Positions 1 through 7,538 of a stretch of 64,000 bases of DNA are shown here, piece by piece; within the stretch, counting starts at the first letter, position 1, and every line of letters begins with the position of its first letter. Under the pieces are notes generated by a model. It worked only from the letters and a program-made list of their open reading frames with translations. It was not told the origin of the DNA and made no database searches. Both the position numbers and the translations under genes were made by a program. The DNA is from Pseudomonas viridiflava (GTDB lineage Bacteria > Pseudomonadota > Gammaproteobacteria > Pseudomonadales > Pseudomonadaceae): positions 1 to 64,000 of the forward strand of contig NZ_UTHA01000311.1 in assembly GCF_900582195.1 (NCBI RefSeq), read 5' to 3'.

Positions 1-2178
1 GAGCGAACCCTGCGCTATCGCTGGGACCGTCTCGGACGGTTAACGGTGCTGGAAAACGAAAACGAACAACGCGCGCACTTTCACTACGACCCGGTCGGAC
101 GCCTGCTCGAAGAGCGCGGTTTCGATGGGCGCAGCACGCGTTATCAGTACGACCCGCACACCGGTCGCCTCGCGCAATCGATCAATGGCCAACGCGTCAT
201 CTCGTTGAGCTTCGACCCGATGGGCCGCTTGACCGAGCGTCGCGCCACCCTGGGCGAGCAGTCGCAAAGCGAAACCTTTGCCTATGACGGCAACGGCAAC
301 CTGGTGCTGGCCGACAACGCCGACAGCCGCCTGCAATGGTTCCACGACCCGGCCGGCAATCTGCTGCGCGAACACCAACATTACCTCGGACTGGAAAAGC
401 CCACCGTCGCAATTTGGCAACACGAGTACGACGTGCTCAATCAACGTGTTGCCACCGTTCGCCCCGACGGTCACCGCGTCAGCTGGCTGACGTACGGCAG
501 CGGTCACCTGCTCGGCCTGCGCCTCGATGAGCACGAACTGATCGGCTACGAACGCGACGACCTGCACCGCGAAGTCGCCCGCCATCAAGGCAATCACCTG
601 CTGCAAACCCAAAGCTGGGACCCGGCCGGCCGTTTGCAAGAACAACTGCTGGGACGCAGCGACGACAAATCCACACTGCTCAAACGCGAATACAGCTACG
701 ACGCCGCCGGCCAACTGACCGACATCAACGACAGCCGTCGTGGCCCGCTCGCCTATCGTTACGATCCCGTCGGCCGACTGCTCAGCGCTACCACACGTCA
801 AGGCGTGGAAACCTTCGCCTTCGACCCGGCCGGCAACCTGCTCGACGACAAGGCGACAGAGATTCGCCGCCCACTGGACCTGACCCCACCGCGCAGCAAA
901 CTGGTCGACAACCTGCTGCGCGAATACGCCGGCACGCACTACGACTACGACGAACGCGGCAACCAGATCCAGCGCTGGCACAACGGCCAACGCAGCGACC
1001 TGCGCTGGGACCTGTTTGATCGACTGGTGCATTTCGAAGACCCGCGCCTCAGTGTTGATTTCGCCTACGACGCACTGGGACGCCGCCTGCACAAAAACTC
1101 GCGCGCGCACTACAAGCAGCGGCCTGAAGCAGGCTCTCTCTGGAACAGAAACGAACACGCGCGCAAACAGCGCGAGCTGGGCTGCGGCTTCACCTTGTAC
1201 GGCTGGGACGGCGACAACCTCGCCTGGGAAAGCAGCCCGGCACAAAGCGATGGCGAGCCCGGCCGCACGGTGCACTACGTCTTCGAACCGGGGACTTTTG
1301 TCCCTGTTGCACAGGCTGTACGGCACGCGCCGATCGATCTGATTGGGCTGCCGGATTACAGCGGTGAATACAGCCTGGACGAGGACCCGTTGTGGAATCA
1401 CAAGGCCACAGCATTACCGTTTGACGCGTTGGCCTGGTATCAGTGCGATCACCTCGGCACCCCGCAAGAGCTGACTGATTCACAAGGCAACATGGCGTGG
1501 ACCGCGCAGTACAAGGCGTGGGGGCAGGTGGTGGAACAGCGCTCGGAATGGGCGCGGCAGCATGGCGTGATGAACCCGATACGGTTCCAGGGGCAGTATC
1601 ACGATCATGAGACGGGGCTGCATTACAACCGGTATCGGTACTATGATCCGGGGGTTGGTCGGTTCATAAGCAAAGATCCGATAAGTTATACCGGAGGCAT
1701 TAACCTTTATGCCTATGCAGCGAATCCGGTTGAGTGGGTGGATCCATTGGGCCTTTGGGGCTCAAACCCGATAACAAAATATCGTCACAATGAGAACGGA
1801 TCGCTGAAGAGCGTAACCGCGAAAATTCGACCGGAAGATTTGGGAACTGGGACAAATACCAACACCAGTTCACGGGGGTTTGCGCGTAACTTGGGCTGTA
1901 ATACGGACGACGCTGGCCATGCCATCGGAAATCGACTGGGTGGAAGCGGTGGTAAGGGGAACATTTTTCCTCAAGCCCCTAGTGTTAACCGTGGTGAGTT
2001 CCGTGACTTTGAGGGAGATATTGCCGAAGCTGTTAAAGGCGGTAGTAACGTAATAGTACGTGTCACCCCTCAGTACGATGAAGGTGCCACTCGACCTCAT
2101 TCTGTTCTGTACCAGGCGAGAGTTGACGGGAATACTGAAAGTCGGCTATTCCACAACCCTTGTTCGTGCGATTGTTGA
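1..2178 (+). CDS. Rhs-repeat toxin protein, 3' part, with endonuclease-like C-terminal tip
   Basis: The reading frame is open from base 1, so the true start lies before the window and about 725 residues are seen. YD/Rhs repeats (patterns such as YDPVGRLL and FDPAGNLL) run through roughly the first 550 residues, followed by the Rhs core signature (RYRYYDPGVGRFISKDPI) and the DPLGLW junction at 1741. The repeats would form a shell enclosing the toxin. After the junction the DNA becomes clearly more AT-rich and the sequence is unique. The tip of about 140 residues contains DDAGHAIGNRLGG and GNIFPQ with NRGEF, which resembles the DNA/RNA non-specific endonuclease (Endonuclease_NS_2) family, with the DAGH histidine as likely catalytic residue. 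The gene ends 12 bp before a probable immunity gene. Delivery by type VI secretion is likely given the PAAR gene nearby, but this is inference. The nuclease call is by motif only. Confidence 0.9.
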   Translation, partial: ERTLRYRWDRLGRLTVLENENEQRAHFHYDPVGRLLEERGFDGRSTRYQYDPHTGRLAQSINGQRVISLSFDPMGRLTERRATLGEQSQSETFAYDGNGNLVLADNADSRLQWFHDPAGNLLREHQHYLGLEKPTVAIWQHEYDVLNQRVATVRPDGHRVSWLTYGSGHLLGLRLDEHELIGYERDDLHREVARHQGNHLLQTQSWDPAGRLQEQLLGRSDDKSTLLKREYSYDAAGQLTDINDSRRGPLAYRYDPVGRLLSATTRQGVETFAFDPAGNLLDDKATEIRRPLDLTPPRSKLVDNLLREYAGTHYDYDERGNQIQRWHNGQRSDLRWDLFDRLVHFEDPRLSVDFAYDALGRRLHKNSRAHYKQRPEAGSLWNRNEHARKQRELGCGFTLYGWDGDNLAWESSPAQSDGEPGRTVHYVFEPGTFVPVAQAVRHAPIDLIGLPDYSGEYSLDEDPLWNHKATALPFDALAWYQCDHLGTPQELTDSQGNMAWTAQYKAWGQVVEQRSEWARQHGVMNPIRFQGQYHDHETGLHYNRYRYYDPGVGRFISKDPISYTGGINLYAYAANPVEWVDPLGLWGSNPITKYRHNENGSLKSVTAKIRPEDLGTGTNTNTSSRGFARNLGCNTDDAGHAIGNRLGGSGGKGNIFPQAPSVNRGEFRDFEGDIAEAVKGGSNVIVRVTPQYDEGATRPHSVLYQARVDGNTESRLFHNPCSCDC

Positions 2179-2190
2179 TAGGAGTGTTTT

Positions 2191-2619
2191 ATGTCACCTA
2201 GTGAGCGATTACAAAATTTTCTTTCGCAGATGCATGAGTGGGAGGTGGGATTTCATGCCGAGAAGCGATGCGACGCATATAAGACGGATTCGGGGTATCG
2301 GACTAAGGCGAATGAAGCAGCAAAATCAAGGTTGGAAGCGATATTCTCTGAAAATCTGAGTGTGAAAGCTTCAATTGCCCTTGGATCAGCAAGGCTCGAT
2401 ACATTAGGTACTGGACAGCCTCCGGAGTATGAACAGACCATTTTGACTGATACCGAAGAACAGCTAGATAAGGAAACGAATATTCAGGCAGTCAGAAAAA
2501 AAGGGCTGAAACAACGTTATCGATACACCGTGATCGTAGAGCGTGATGAACCAAAAATTGATGGGGTTAGCGTTTGGCGCGCTAGCAGTGAGAAATGGGA
2601 GCGTCGTCATGCGATTTAG
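2191..2619 (+). CDS. Probable NTF2-fold immunity protein for the Rhs toxin
   Basis: This gene encodes a 142-residue protein with no signal peptide or membrane segment, so it is cytoplasmic. It starts 12 bp after the Rhs stop and has a good ribosome site (AGGAG at 2180-2184). That position and its AT-rich composition, matching the toxin tip, are the hallmark of a cognate immunity gene. The N-terminus (LQNFLSQMHEWEVGFH) resembles NTF2-fold immunity proteins, which start with a helix carrying a W-E pair. It would bind and block the nuclease tip in the producing cell. The pairing rests on position and the fold guess on a short resemblance. The family assignment is therefore less sure than the immunity role. 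Confidence 0.7.
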   Translation: MSPSERLQNFLSQMHEWEVGFHAEKRCDAYKTDSGYRTKANEAAKSRLEAIFSENLSVKASIALGSARLDTLGTGQPPEYEQTILTDTEEQLDKETNIQAVRKKGLKQRYRYTVIVERDEPKIDGVSVWRASSEKWERRHAI

Positions 2620-2682
2620 CCCTAAACCGGTCTCTGAAGAAAATCACCTGTGCACGAGTTGATGAAAACTGCTCTGGGACAG

Positions 2683-2713
2683 ACCACGTTTCTGAAGGTT
2701 TTTTAAACGTGGT
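2683..2713. terminator. Hairpin after the immunity gene
   Basis: ACCACGTTT and AAACGTGGT form a 9-bp perfect stem with a loop containing six Ts. It lies about 65 bp after the immunity gene stop and could end the Rhs-immunity transcript. There is no clean T run after the stem, so termination is a guess. The left arm is part of a GGGACAGACCACG string that recurs inverted at 3320-3332. Confidence 0.35.
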
Positions 2714-2757
2714 TTGCCTAATAAAGTCTAGTCGGCTTATCACCCTGAGTGTATAGA

Positions 2758-3264
2758 ATGAAAGGTACCTTTCACAAGATTGTCTTTGAGTTGACGCCTG
2801 ACGAGGATGATTATCCTCCTGTATCTGCTGAGTCGATCTGGGGCATCTATGCCGGTGATGGCACCTATACCTTAGACAATACTCCCTATTACGTTGATGG
2901 CGTGAGTAAGGGAGATTCCGTGCAGGTAAAGTCCAGTGGCGATGAGATGATAGCTGTGCGTGTCGCAAAACAGGGCGGCCGTTCGACTGTCAGAGTTTTT
3001 GCCAGTGATACTGAAGGGAAAAGTAAAATAATCGCTCATCTTCATCAGTTAGGTGCCTCGTGCTCAGCTAGTCAGGAAATGTCGCTGTTTACAGTGGATA
3101 TTCCCTCAGATTGTGATTTTTTCGCAATCGACAGATATTTGTCTGATATTGCTGATGGGGAAAATATTGCATATGAGGATGCTTGTCTGCAGCACTCAGA
3201 TATCGAGTCATTTCGTCTAGGGGAGTGCCTGTCATTGGCTTCTTTACCACTACTAGCTCATTGA
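2758..3264 (+). CDS. DUF4265 protein, possible orphan immunity gene
   Basis: This gene encodes a 168-residue soluble protein. The segment around residues 20-75 (ESIWGIYAGDGTYTLDNTPY, then SKGDSVQV and GGRSTVRV) fits the DUF4265 pattern of an LDN-P-Y/F motif followed by a G-D-x-V motif. The family has no firm biochemical role but is often found among immunity genes in polymorphic toxin loci. A GTG three codons upstream (2749) is an alternative start. Neither start has a strong ribosome site. Base composition is AT-rich like the toxin tip and unlike the core genome. No matching toxin tip is adjacent, so I read it as a stranded immunity gene. Confidence 0.6.
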   Translation: MKGTFHKIVFELTPDEDDYPPVSAESIWGIYAGDGTYTLDNTPYYVDGVSKGDSVQVKSSGDEMIAVRVAKQGGRSTVRVFASDTEGKSKIIAHLHQLGASCSASQEMSLFTVDIPSDCDFFAIDRYLSDIADGENIAYEDACLQHSDIESFRLGECLSLASLPLLAH

Positions 3265-3413
3265 TTGAGTCAGCCCTAAGGGGGACATGGAGACAGGCCG
3301 TGAGCTGGAGTTTATTAATCGTAGTCTGTCCCTATTAATACTGTTGAAGTCGGTTCATCACCGGTTTTGCGTTTGATTGATCCCTCTGATCAATTTGAAG
3401 TATCAGTGACTTG

Positions 3414-3438
3414 GTCAAAGGAGTGACAACATGAAAGA
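3414..3438 (+). repeat. 25-bp direct repeat of the PAAR gene leader (copy 1)
   Basis: The 25 bases covering the ribosome site, the ATG and the first codons are identical to 4494-4518 at the PAAR gene. Similarity stops abruptly on both sides. The shared segment begins GTCAAAGGAGTGACAAC and ends in ATGAAAGA. Confidence 0.9.
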
Positions 3439-4015
3439 ATTTTCCGCCCATGCCGCGGGGACGAATATGGTAGCGCGTAATAAGGGAATATATGGATGTC
3501 GTATGTCGAACTTGGAAGTTGTGGAACGCCACATGGACTCTGAAAAAGAGTCTGTTCTGATTCAGGTGTTTGTAGCAGATGACGATAGCCCTGTCTTCGA
3601 GGAGCTACCTGCTCATCAGTTGGGCCAGGATACTTATGAACTGCTGTCTACGCCTGGCCTTGCGTTGAATCTGGCGCGGGGTGATGTCATCTCGATAAAG
3701 AACAAAAATGCACACGCTGAGGTTCTGAAAAGGGGCGGGAACTTTAGCATTCATATTTACGCGAACTACATACCTGAAGAGGACATTTCTGAACTCGAAA
3801 GTGATGTCGGTCGTGAGTTGGGCGGAACCCTGGATGGCGTTTTTGAGGGCAACCTTTCGTTGGCTGTTCCCGCCAGCAACGGAATGGACAAGATTAATGA
3901 ATTTTTCGATCGGTTTGGCGAAAAGACCGGGCTTCAATGGTATTACGCGAACATTTATAAAAAACTTGATGACGACGATGATGAAACGCTTTTGAATTGG
4001 TGGCTGCAAAGCTGA
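3431..4015 (+). CDS. DUF4265 protein with a PAAR-derived translation start
   Basis: This 194-residue product is a second DUF4265 protein, divergent from the one before it. The domain runs from about residue 25 to 170 and carries QDTYELLSTPG, ARGDVISI and GGNFSIHIY in the expected order. A short acidic stretch (LDDDDDET) lies near the C-terminus. The first start (3431) has a strong ribosome site, but that site and the first codons are a copy of the PAAR gene leader. The native start may be the ATG at 3503 (MSNLEVVERH), which would give 170 residues. The extra 24 residues look like translated junction sequence. A spare immunity role is inferred from context. Confidence 0.6.
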   Translation: MKEFSAHAAGTNMVARNKGIYGCRMSNLEVVERHMDSEKESVLIQVFVADDDSPVFEELPAHQLGQDTYELLSTPGLALNLARGDVISIKNKNAHAEVLKRGGNFSIHIYANYIPEEDISELESDVGRELGGTLDGVFEGNLSLAVPASNGMDKINEFFDRFGEKTGLQWYYANIYKKLDDDDDETLLNWWLQS

Positions 4016-4065
4016 CGGTACTTAAACCTGTATGCGCACTGGCACGAGGTGTCTAGGATTCTGTG

Positions 4066-4476
4066 ATGAGTACATTGAGTGACGCTATTCAAGCGGCAGA
4101 AAAGGAACTCGGCCGAACACTGCCAAAATCCTTTTCGGATTGGCTTTTGGCAAATAACGGAAAGTCCTTGGGGGCGTTAACGATATTTCCTGTGCTTGAC
4201 GCTCGTGACCCACGGAAGACGTGGGAGTCGATCGTTCACCACTTTAAAAAAGACTGGCAGGAGTGGTTGGAGAATTTTTCCGATACCTCCACCGATTTCT
4301 CGGCACTTCTACCGTTCGCCGAGTTTGGCACAGGCGACTATTACTGCTTCAACTATGCGGTAAATGGGCAAACCGGAGAGCCTGTCGTTGTTTTGTGGTC
4401 CCATGAAACGGGTGAGATTGATCAGGTAGCGGAAAGTTTTGCAGCGTTTCTTGCAATGCCGGGACGGCCGGGCTGA
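4066..4476 (+). CDS. SMI1/KNR4 (SUKH) family protein, probable immunity protein
   Basis: This gene encodes a 136-residue soluble protein. The N-terminal LGRTLPKSFSDWLLANNG matches the SMI1/KNR4 signature (LP-x-x-F/Y-x-x-W/L...NG), and the later GTGDYYCFNY and VVVLWSHE match the second conserved block (G-D-x-x-C/a-F...V-W-H). SUKH proteins are common immunity proteins in bacterial toxin loci. The ATG at 4066 is preferred because AGGA sits 7 bp upstream; a GTG lies at 4063. It is 34 bp before the PAAR gene. Which toxin it neutralises cannot be told; no intact partner is next to it. Confidence 0.75.
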   Translation: MSTLSDAIQAAEKELGRTLPKSFSDWLLANNGKSLGALTIFPVLDARDPRKTWESIVHHFKKDWQEWLENFSDTSTDFSALLPFAEFGTGDYYCFNYAVNGQTGEPVVVLWSHETGEIDQVAESFAAFLAMPGRPG

Positions 4477-4493
4477 TTGTTTCCGGACCACAA

Positions 4494-4518
4494 GTCAAAG
4501 GAGTGACAACATGAAAGA
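4494..4518 (+). repeat. 25-bp direct repeat at the PAAR gene leader (copy 2)
   Basis: This is identical to 3414-3438. It is probably the original copy, since it spans the natural ribosome site and start of the PAAR gene. Confidence 0.9.
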
Positions 4519-4774
4519 CGCGATTCGCTTGGGCGATTCCACCACCCACGGTGGCAAGGTGCTCGAAGCCTTTTCTCAGACCGACCTCAACGGCAAGCCG
4601 ATTGCCGGTGTCGGTCACAAGGTCAGTTGCCCGTTATGCAAGGGGATTTTCCCGATTGCCGAGGGCAGCAGCACCTACACCGTCGATGGCACGCCCATCG
4701 CCCTCGACGGCATGAAAACCGCCTGCGGCGCTGCGTTGATTGCGAGTGGGCCGAAAGGCGCCGTGATCAGCTAG
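4511..4774 (+). CDS. PAAR domain protein
   Basis: This gene encodes an 87-residue protein made only of a PAAR domain. It has RLGDSTTHGG near the start, a central GHKVSCPLC and a C-terminal GMKTACGAAL, the regular histidine/cysteine pattern that binds one metal ion. PAAR proteins form the sharp tip on the VgrG spike of the type VI secretion system and can carry effectors. No toxin domain is fused here. The gene probably served the Rhs effector or one that was lost. The start has a strong AGGAG site 7 bp upstream. Confidence 0.85.
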   Translation: MKDAIRLGDSTTHGGKVLEAFSQTDLNGKPIAGVGHKVSCPLCKGIFPIAEGSSTYTVDGTPIALDGMKTACGAALIASGPKGAVIS

Positions 4775-4831
4775 GCATCAAACATTCTGGATTCAATTAA
4801 TACCCCCGCTGTAAACCTTAAAGGACTAAAC

Positions 4832-5227
4832 ATGAAATACACCGCTTTGATCTTCGCCATGACCGCAGCCCTGGGCACCGCCAGTCTCGCCCATGCGGAA
4901 GAGATGGATCCTGCAGCGCTGAAAAATGCCTACGACATGGGGCGCAACTCGGTTGGTTTGATCAATTACTGCGTCGACAAGGGTTTCTTGAAAGCTGACA
5001 GTACAAAAAACGTTAACAAGATGGCCGCGTTTATTGCGGGCATGCCTGGGCAGGTGGACAAACGCGACGGCGACAAGATGGAAGCCCAGGGGCGCAAGGG
5101 CGAAGTATTGGTAAATGGTGATTACCAGAAGCTCGAAGGCAACCTGCCGCCGACGCTGAGTCTCAAGCAGTGGTGCGAGCAGGCGGATCAAGGCATGCGT
5201 AATGGCCTGGAGCAAGCCGGTTTGTAA
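4832..5227 (+). CDS. Small exported protein of unknown function
   Basis: This gene encodes 131 residues with a clear Sec signal peptide (MKYTALIFAMTAALGTASLAHA, likely cut after AHA), so the mature protein of about 109 residues is periplasmic. It has two cysteines, about residues 49 and 114, that could form a disulfide. The ribosome site AAAGGA is well placed. It lies 57 bp after the PAAR gene and is followed by a strong terminator, so the two may share a transcript. I do not recognise a named family. A role as a periplasmic immunity or accessory protein is possible from context only. Confidence 0.75.
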   Translation: MKYTALIFAMTAALGTASLAHAEEMDPAALKNAYDMGRNSVGLINYCVDKGFLKADSTKNVNKMAAFIAGMPGQVDKRDGDKMEAQGRKGEVLVNGDYQKLEGNLPPTLSLKQWCEQADQGMRNGLEQAGL

Positions 5228-5254
5228 GTGAGTCTGTCCTTGTGGCCTGGCTCG

Positions 5255-5285
5255 AAAAACGCTCGCTGATTGCGAGCGTTTTTTA
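5255..5285 (+). terminator. Rho-independent terminator
   Basis: AAACGCTCGC and GCGAGCGTTT form a 10-bp perfect stem with a 5-base loop followed by a T run. It lies about 30 bp after the exported-protein gene. Confidence 0.85.
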
Positions 5286-5394
5286 TTCCGCTGCAAGTGC
5301 TTGATGTCGTTCTATTGGCTCAGCCCCTTGGAATCCGCCAACCCGCCCTCATAACCATCGCTATACCCAACACCCCGAAGAGGAACGACACGCC

Positions 5395-5901
5395 ATGACC
5401 ACTCAAACCGAAACCGCCATCCTCGCCGGCGGCTGCTTCTGGGGCATGCAGGATTTGCTGCGGCGGTATCCCGGTGTGTTGCAGACCCGCGTCGGTTACA
5501 CCGGCGGTGATGTGCCGAACGCCACGTATCGCAACCATGGCGACCACGCCGAGGCCATCGAAATCACCTTCGACCCTGCGGTGATCAGCTATCGGCAGAT
5601 CCTTGAGTTTTTCTTCCAGATCCACGACCCGAGCACGCCAAACCGTCAGGGCAACGACCTCGGTCGCAGCTATCGCTCGGCAATTTACTACCTCAGCGAA
5701 GAACAGCGCGATGTCGCTGAAGACACGGCTGCCGATGTCGACGCCTCAAAACTGTGGCCGGGCCGAGTAGTCACCGAGATCGAACCGGCGGGGCCGTTCT
5801 GGGAAGCGGAGCCGGAGCATCAGGATTACCTTGAGCGTATTCCGAATGGCTACACCTGCCATTTCATTCGGCCGAACTGGAAGCTGCCGAAGCGCGCGTG
5901 A
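5395..5901 (+). CDS. msrA: Peptide-methionine (S)-S-oxide reductase MsrA
   Basis: This cytoplasmic enzyme reduces methionine-S-sulfoxide in oxidised proteins, using thioredoxin. The active-site motif GGCFWG is at residues 12-17, with the nucleophilic cysteine at 14. Other family blocks are GYTGG (residues 35-39), HAEAIEI and the HDPSTPNRQGND segment. At 168 residues it is a compact MsrA without a fused MsrB domain. A GAGGA site lies before the ATG. Its 3' end overlaps by 38 bp with the convergent TetR gene. A second msrA elsewhere in the genome is usual for pseudomonads but cannot be checked here. Confidence 0.92.
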   Translation: MTTQTETAILAGGCFWGMQDLLRRYPGVLQTRVGYTGGDVPNATYRNHGDHAEAIEITFDPAVISYRQILEFFFQIHDPSTPNRQGNDLGRSYRSAIYYLSEEQRDVAEDTAADVDASKLWPGRVVTEIEPAGPFWEAEPEHQDYLERIPNGYTCHFIRPNWKLPKRA

Positions 5902-6541
5902 GCGGTGCACGCCGCTCATTCAGCGCTAGCACATAGGCGCTGAACATATCCGCCAGCCCGTCGGCGCATACCGAGATTTCCTCCTCGGTACGTGGGCTGG
6001 CGGAAAAGTCTTTGCCGACCGAACTGAGCGTGGTCAGGATCAGATCGCACGCCGACGTGCGAATTTGCTCACCGACGTCGGGCAGCAACTCTTCCATGAA
6101 TGTCGCGAAAATCTGCCGCCCGGCCGCGCGCACTGCGTGAGCCTCTGGGGCGTTTCGGTAGAGCGGGGCGGCGTCGTTCAGTGCACCGCGCATCTGCGCT
6201 TCGTCGCACTCTGAACGAATGAATGCCTGCACCAGGGTGCGCAGGCGTACGAGTGGCGGCTGCTCAAAATCCTGCAAAATCCGCTGCAACATCTGCGTAG
6301 TGTGCAGCCACTCATCGCTCTGCAAGCGGAAAAGGATCGCCGCTTTGTTGGGGAAGTACTGATACAGCGAGCCGATGCTCACGCCAGCCTTTTCCGCGAC
6401 CCGTGCGGTGGTAAAGCGAGTGGCGCCGTGTTCGCTCAAAACCTGAATAGCCGCTTGCAGAATCGCCGCCACCAGTTCGCTGGAGCGTGCCTGTTGCGGC
6501 TGTTTGCGTGAGGAAATACGGGCATTCTGGCGGTGGGTCAT
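5864..6541 (-). CDS. TetR/AcrR family transcriptional regulator
   Basis: This gene encodes a 225-residue regulator. The helix-turn-helix is at about residues 40-70 (FTTARVAEKAGVSIGSLYQYF, a very typical TetR block), followed by a variable all-helical ligand domain. It is divergent from the O-methyltransferase gene at 6653. The 111-bp gap holds several TCGCAT/ATGCGA boxes, one pair forming a palindrome at 6605-6624. It therefore probably represses itself and the methyltransferase. The inducer is unknown. The C-terminal end overlaps msrA on the other strand. Confidence 0.88.
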   Translation of the reverse strand: MTHRQNARISSRKQPQQARSSELVAAILQAAIQVLSEHGATRFTTARVAEKAGVSIGSLYQYFPNKAAILFRLQSDEWLHTTQMLQRILQDFEQPPLVRLRTLVQAFIRSECDEAQMRGALNDAAPLYRNAPEAHAVRAAGRQIFATFMEELLPDVGEQIRTSACDLILTTLSSVGKDFSASPRTEEEISVCADGLADMFSAYVLALNERRAPLTRASAASSSAE

Positions 6542-6564
6542 GGGCAGCTCGGGCGTCCGTGGGA

Positions 6565-6624
6565 ATGCGAATAGCGCAAGAAGCGAATCGCTCGCATCAT
6601 TTAAATGCGACGAATTGCTCGCAT
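6565..6624. promoter_or_regulatory. Candidate TetR operator region
   Basis: Four hexamers alternate in orientation: ATGCGA at 6565, TCGCAT at 6592, ATGCGA at 6605 and TCGCAT at 6619. The last two form the 20-bp imperfect palindrome ATGCGA-N8-TCGCAT at 6605-6624. Its location between the divergent TetR and methyltransferase genes fits an autoregulatory operator. Confidence 0.6.
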
Positions 6625-6652
6625 TTTAGTCCCCAACTAACGGAAAGCAATC

Positions 6653-7309
6653 ATGACGACCCTGACCTCTGAACCCCTCGCGAGCCTGATCGAACGCCTC
6701 TACACCCAGGCCAGCGCCGCTACCAGCCCGATGCTGGAAACGGTGTCCGGCGAAGAGCGCGAACGCCTGATGCACAGCAAAACCGAATACCTGAAACTCT
6801 ATGAAATGCTCAACGACCTGTGGCTGCCGGTCTCCCGGGACACCGGTAAATTACTGTACATGCTGGCGCGTAACACCAAGGCCAAAGCGATTGTCGAGTT
6901 CGGCACCTCATTCGGCCTTTCGACGCTGCATCTGGCGGCGGCGCTGCGGGATAACGGTGGCGGTGTGCTGATCGGCAGTGAGTTCGAACTGTCGAAAGTT
7001 GAAATGGCGCGGCATCATTTTGTTGAGGGGGGCGTCAGTGATCTGGTGGAGATTCGCCAAGGTGATGCGCTGGTGACGCTGGCAACGGATCTGCCGGAAA
7101 CGGTGGATATGCTCCTGCTCGATGGGGCCAAGGCGTTGTATGGCGATGTGTTGGGGCTGGTCGAAAAACACCTGAAACCGGGCGCACTGGTGGTAGCGGA
7201 TAACACCGATTATTGCCCTGAGTACCTGGCTTACGTGCGCGCGCCGCAGAACGGTTATCTGTCTGTGCCGTTTGCGGGTGATATTGAGTTGTCGATGCGG
7301 CTGGGTTGA
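6653..7309 (+). CDS. SAM-dependent O-methyltransferase
   Basis: This gene encodes 218 residues with a class I methyltransferase fold close to the catechol/caffeoyl-CoA O-methyltransferase group (Methyltransf_24/3). The SAM-binding glycine motif is VEFGTSFGLSTLHLA (about residues 82-96). An acidic strand end follows at GSEFEL, and the motif DMLLLDGAK lies near residue 148 with a downstream DN (VVADN) that would hold the metal in metal-dependent members. The substrate is unknown. It is probably controlled by the divergent TetR regulator, so it may modify a small-molecule inducer or toxin. Confidence 0.85.
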   Translation: MTTLTSEPLASLIERLYTQASAATSPMLETVSGEERERLMHSKTEYLKLYEMLNDLWLPVSRDTGKLLYMLARNTKAKAIVEFGTSFGLSTLHLAAALRDNGGGVLIGSEFELSKVEMARHHFVEGGVSDLVEIRQGDALVTLATDLPETVDMLLLDGAKALYGDVLGLVEKHLKPGALVVADNTDYCPEYLAYVRAPQNGYLSVPFAGDIELSMRLG

Positions 7310-7372
7310 GGCACCGAAGGTAACGGGTTCTCAGTGTTCTTTCAGTTGCTTCACTGGTGAATGGGCTACCGT

Positions 7373-7462
7373 CTTCGCGGGCAAGCCCGCTCCCACAGGT
7401 TTAAGTGTTGCCCGCAAAATCGCAGTACAGCGCAATCACTGTGGGAGCTTGCCTGCAAGCGA
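7373..7462. repeat. Variant REP-like pair between the methyltransferase and TonB receptor genes
   Basis: A REP half (TTCGCGGGCAAGCCCGCTCC, 7374-7393) is followed about 50 bp later by a diverged opposite half (GTGGGAGCTTGCCTGCAAG). It belongs to the family found throughout the window but has a different stem. Confidence 0.6.
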
Positions 7463-7538
7463 TGGCGGTAGGTCAGTTGGCTTCTTCGCAACAGATACGC
7501 CGCCATCGCCAGCAGGCTGGTTCCCACTGGGGTAGGGG

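Noticed and set aside
40..1401. A 453-codon open frame on the minus strand opposite the Rhs gene.
   Set aside because: It mirrors the repeat-coding frame and has no ribosome site or recognisable domain.
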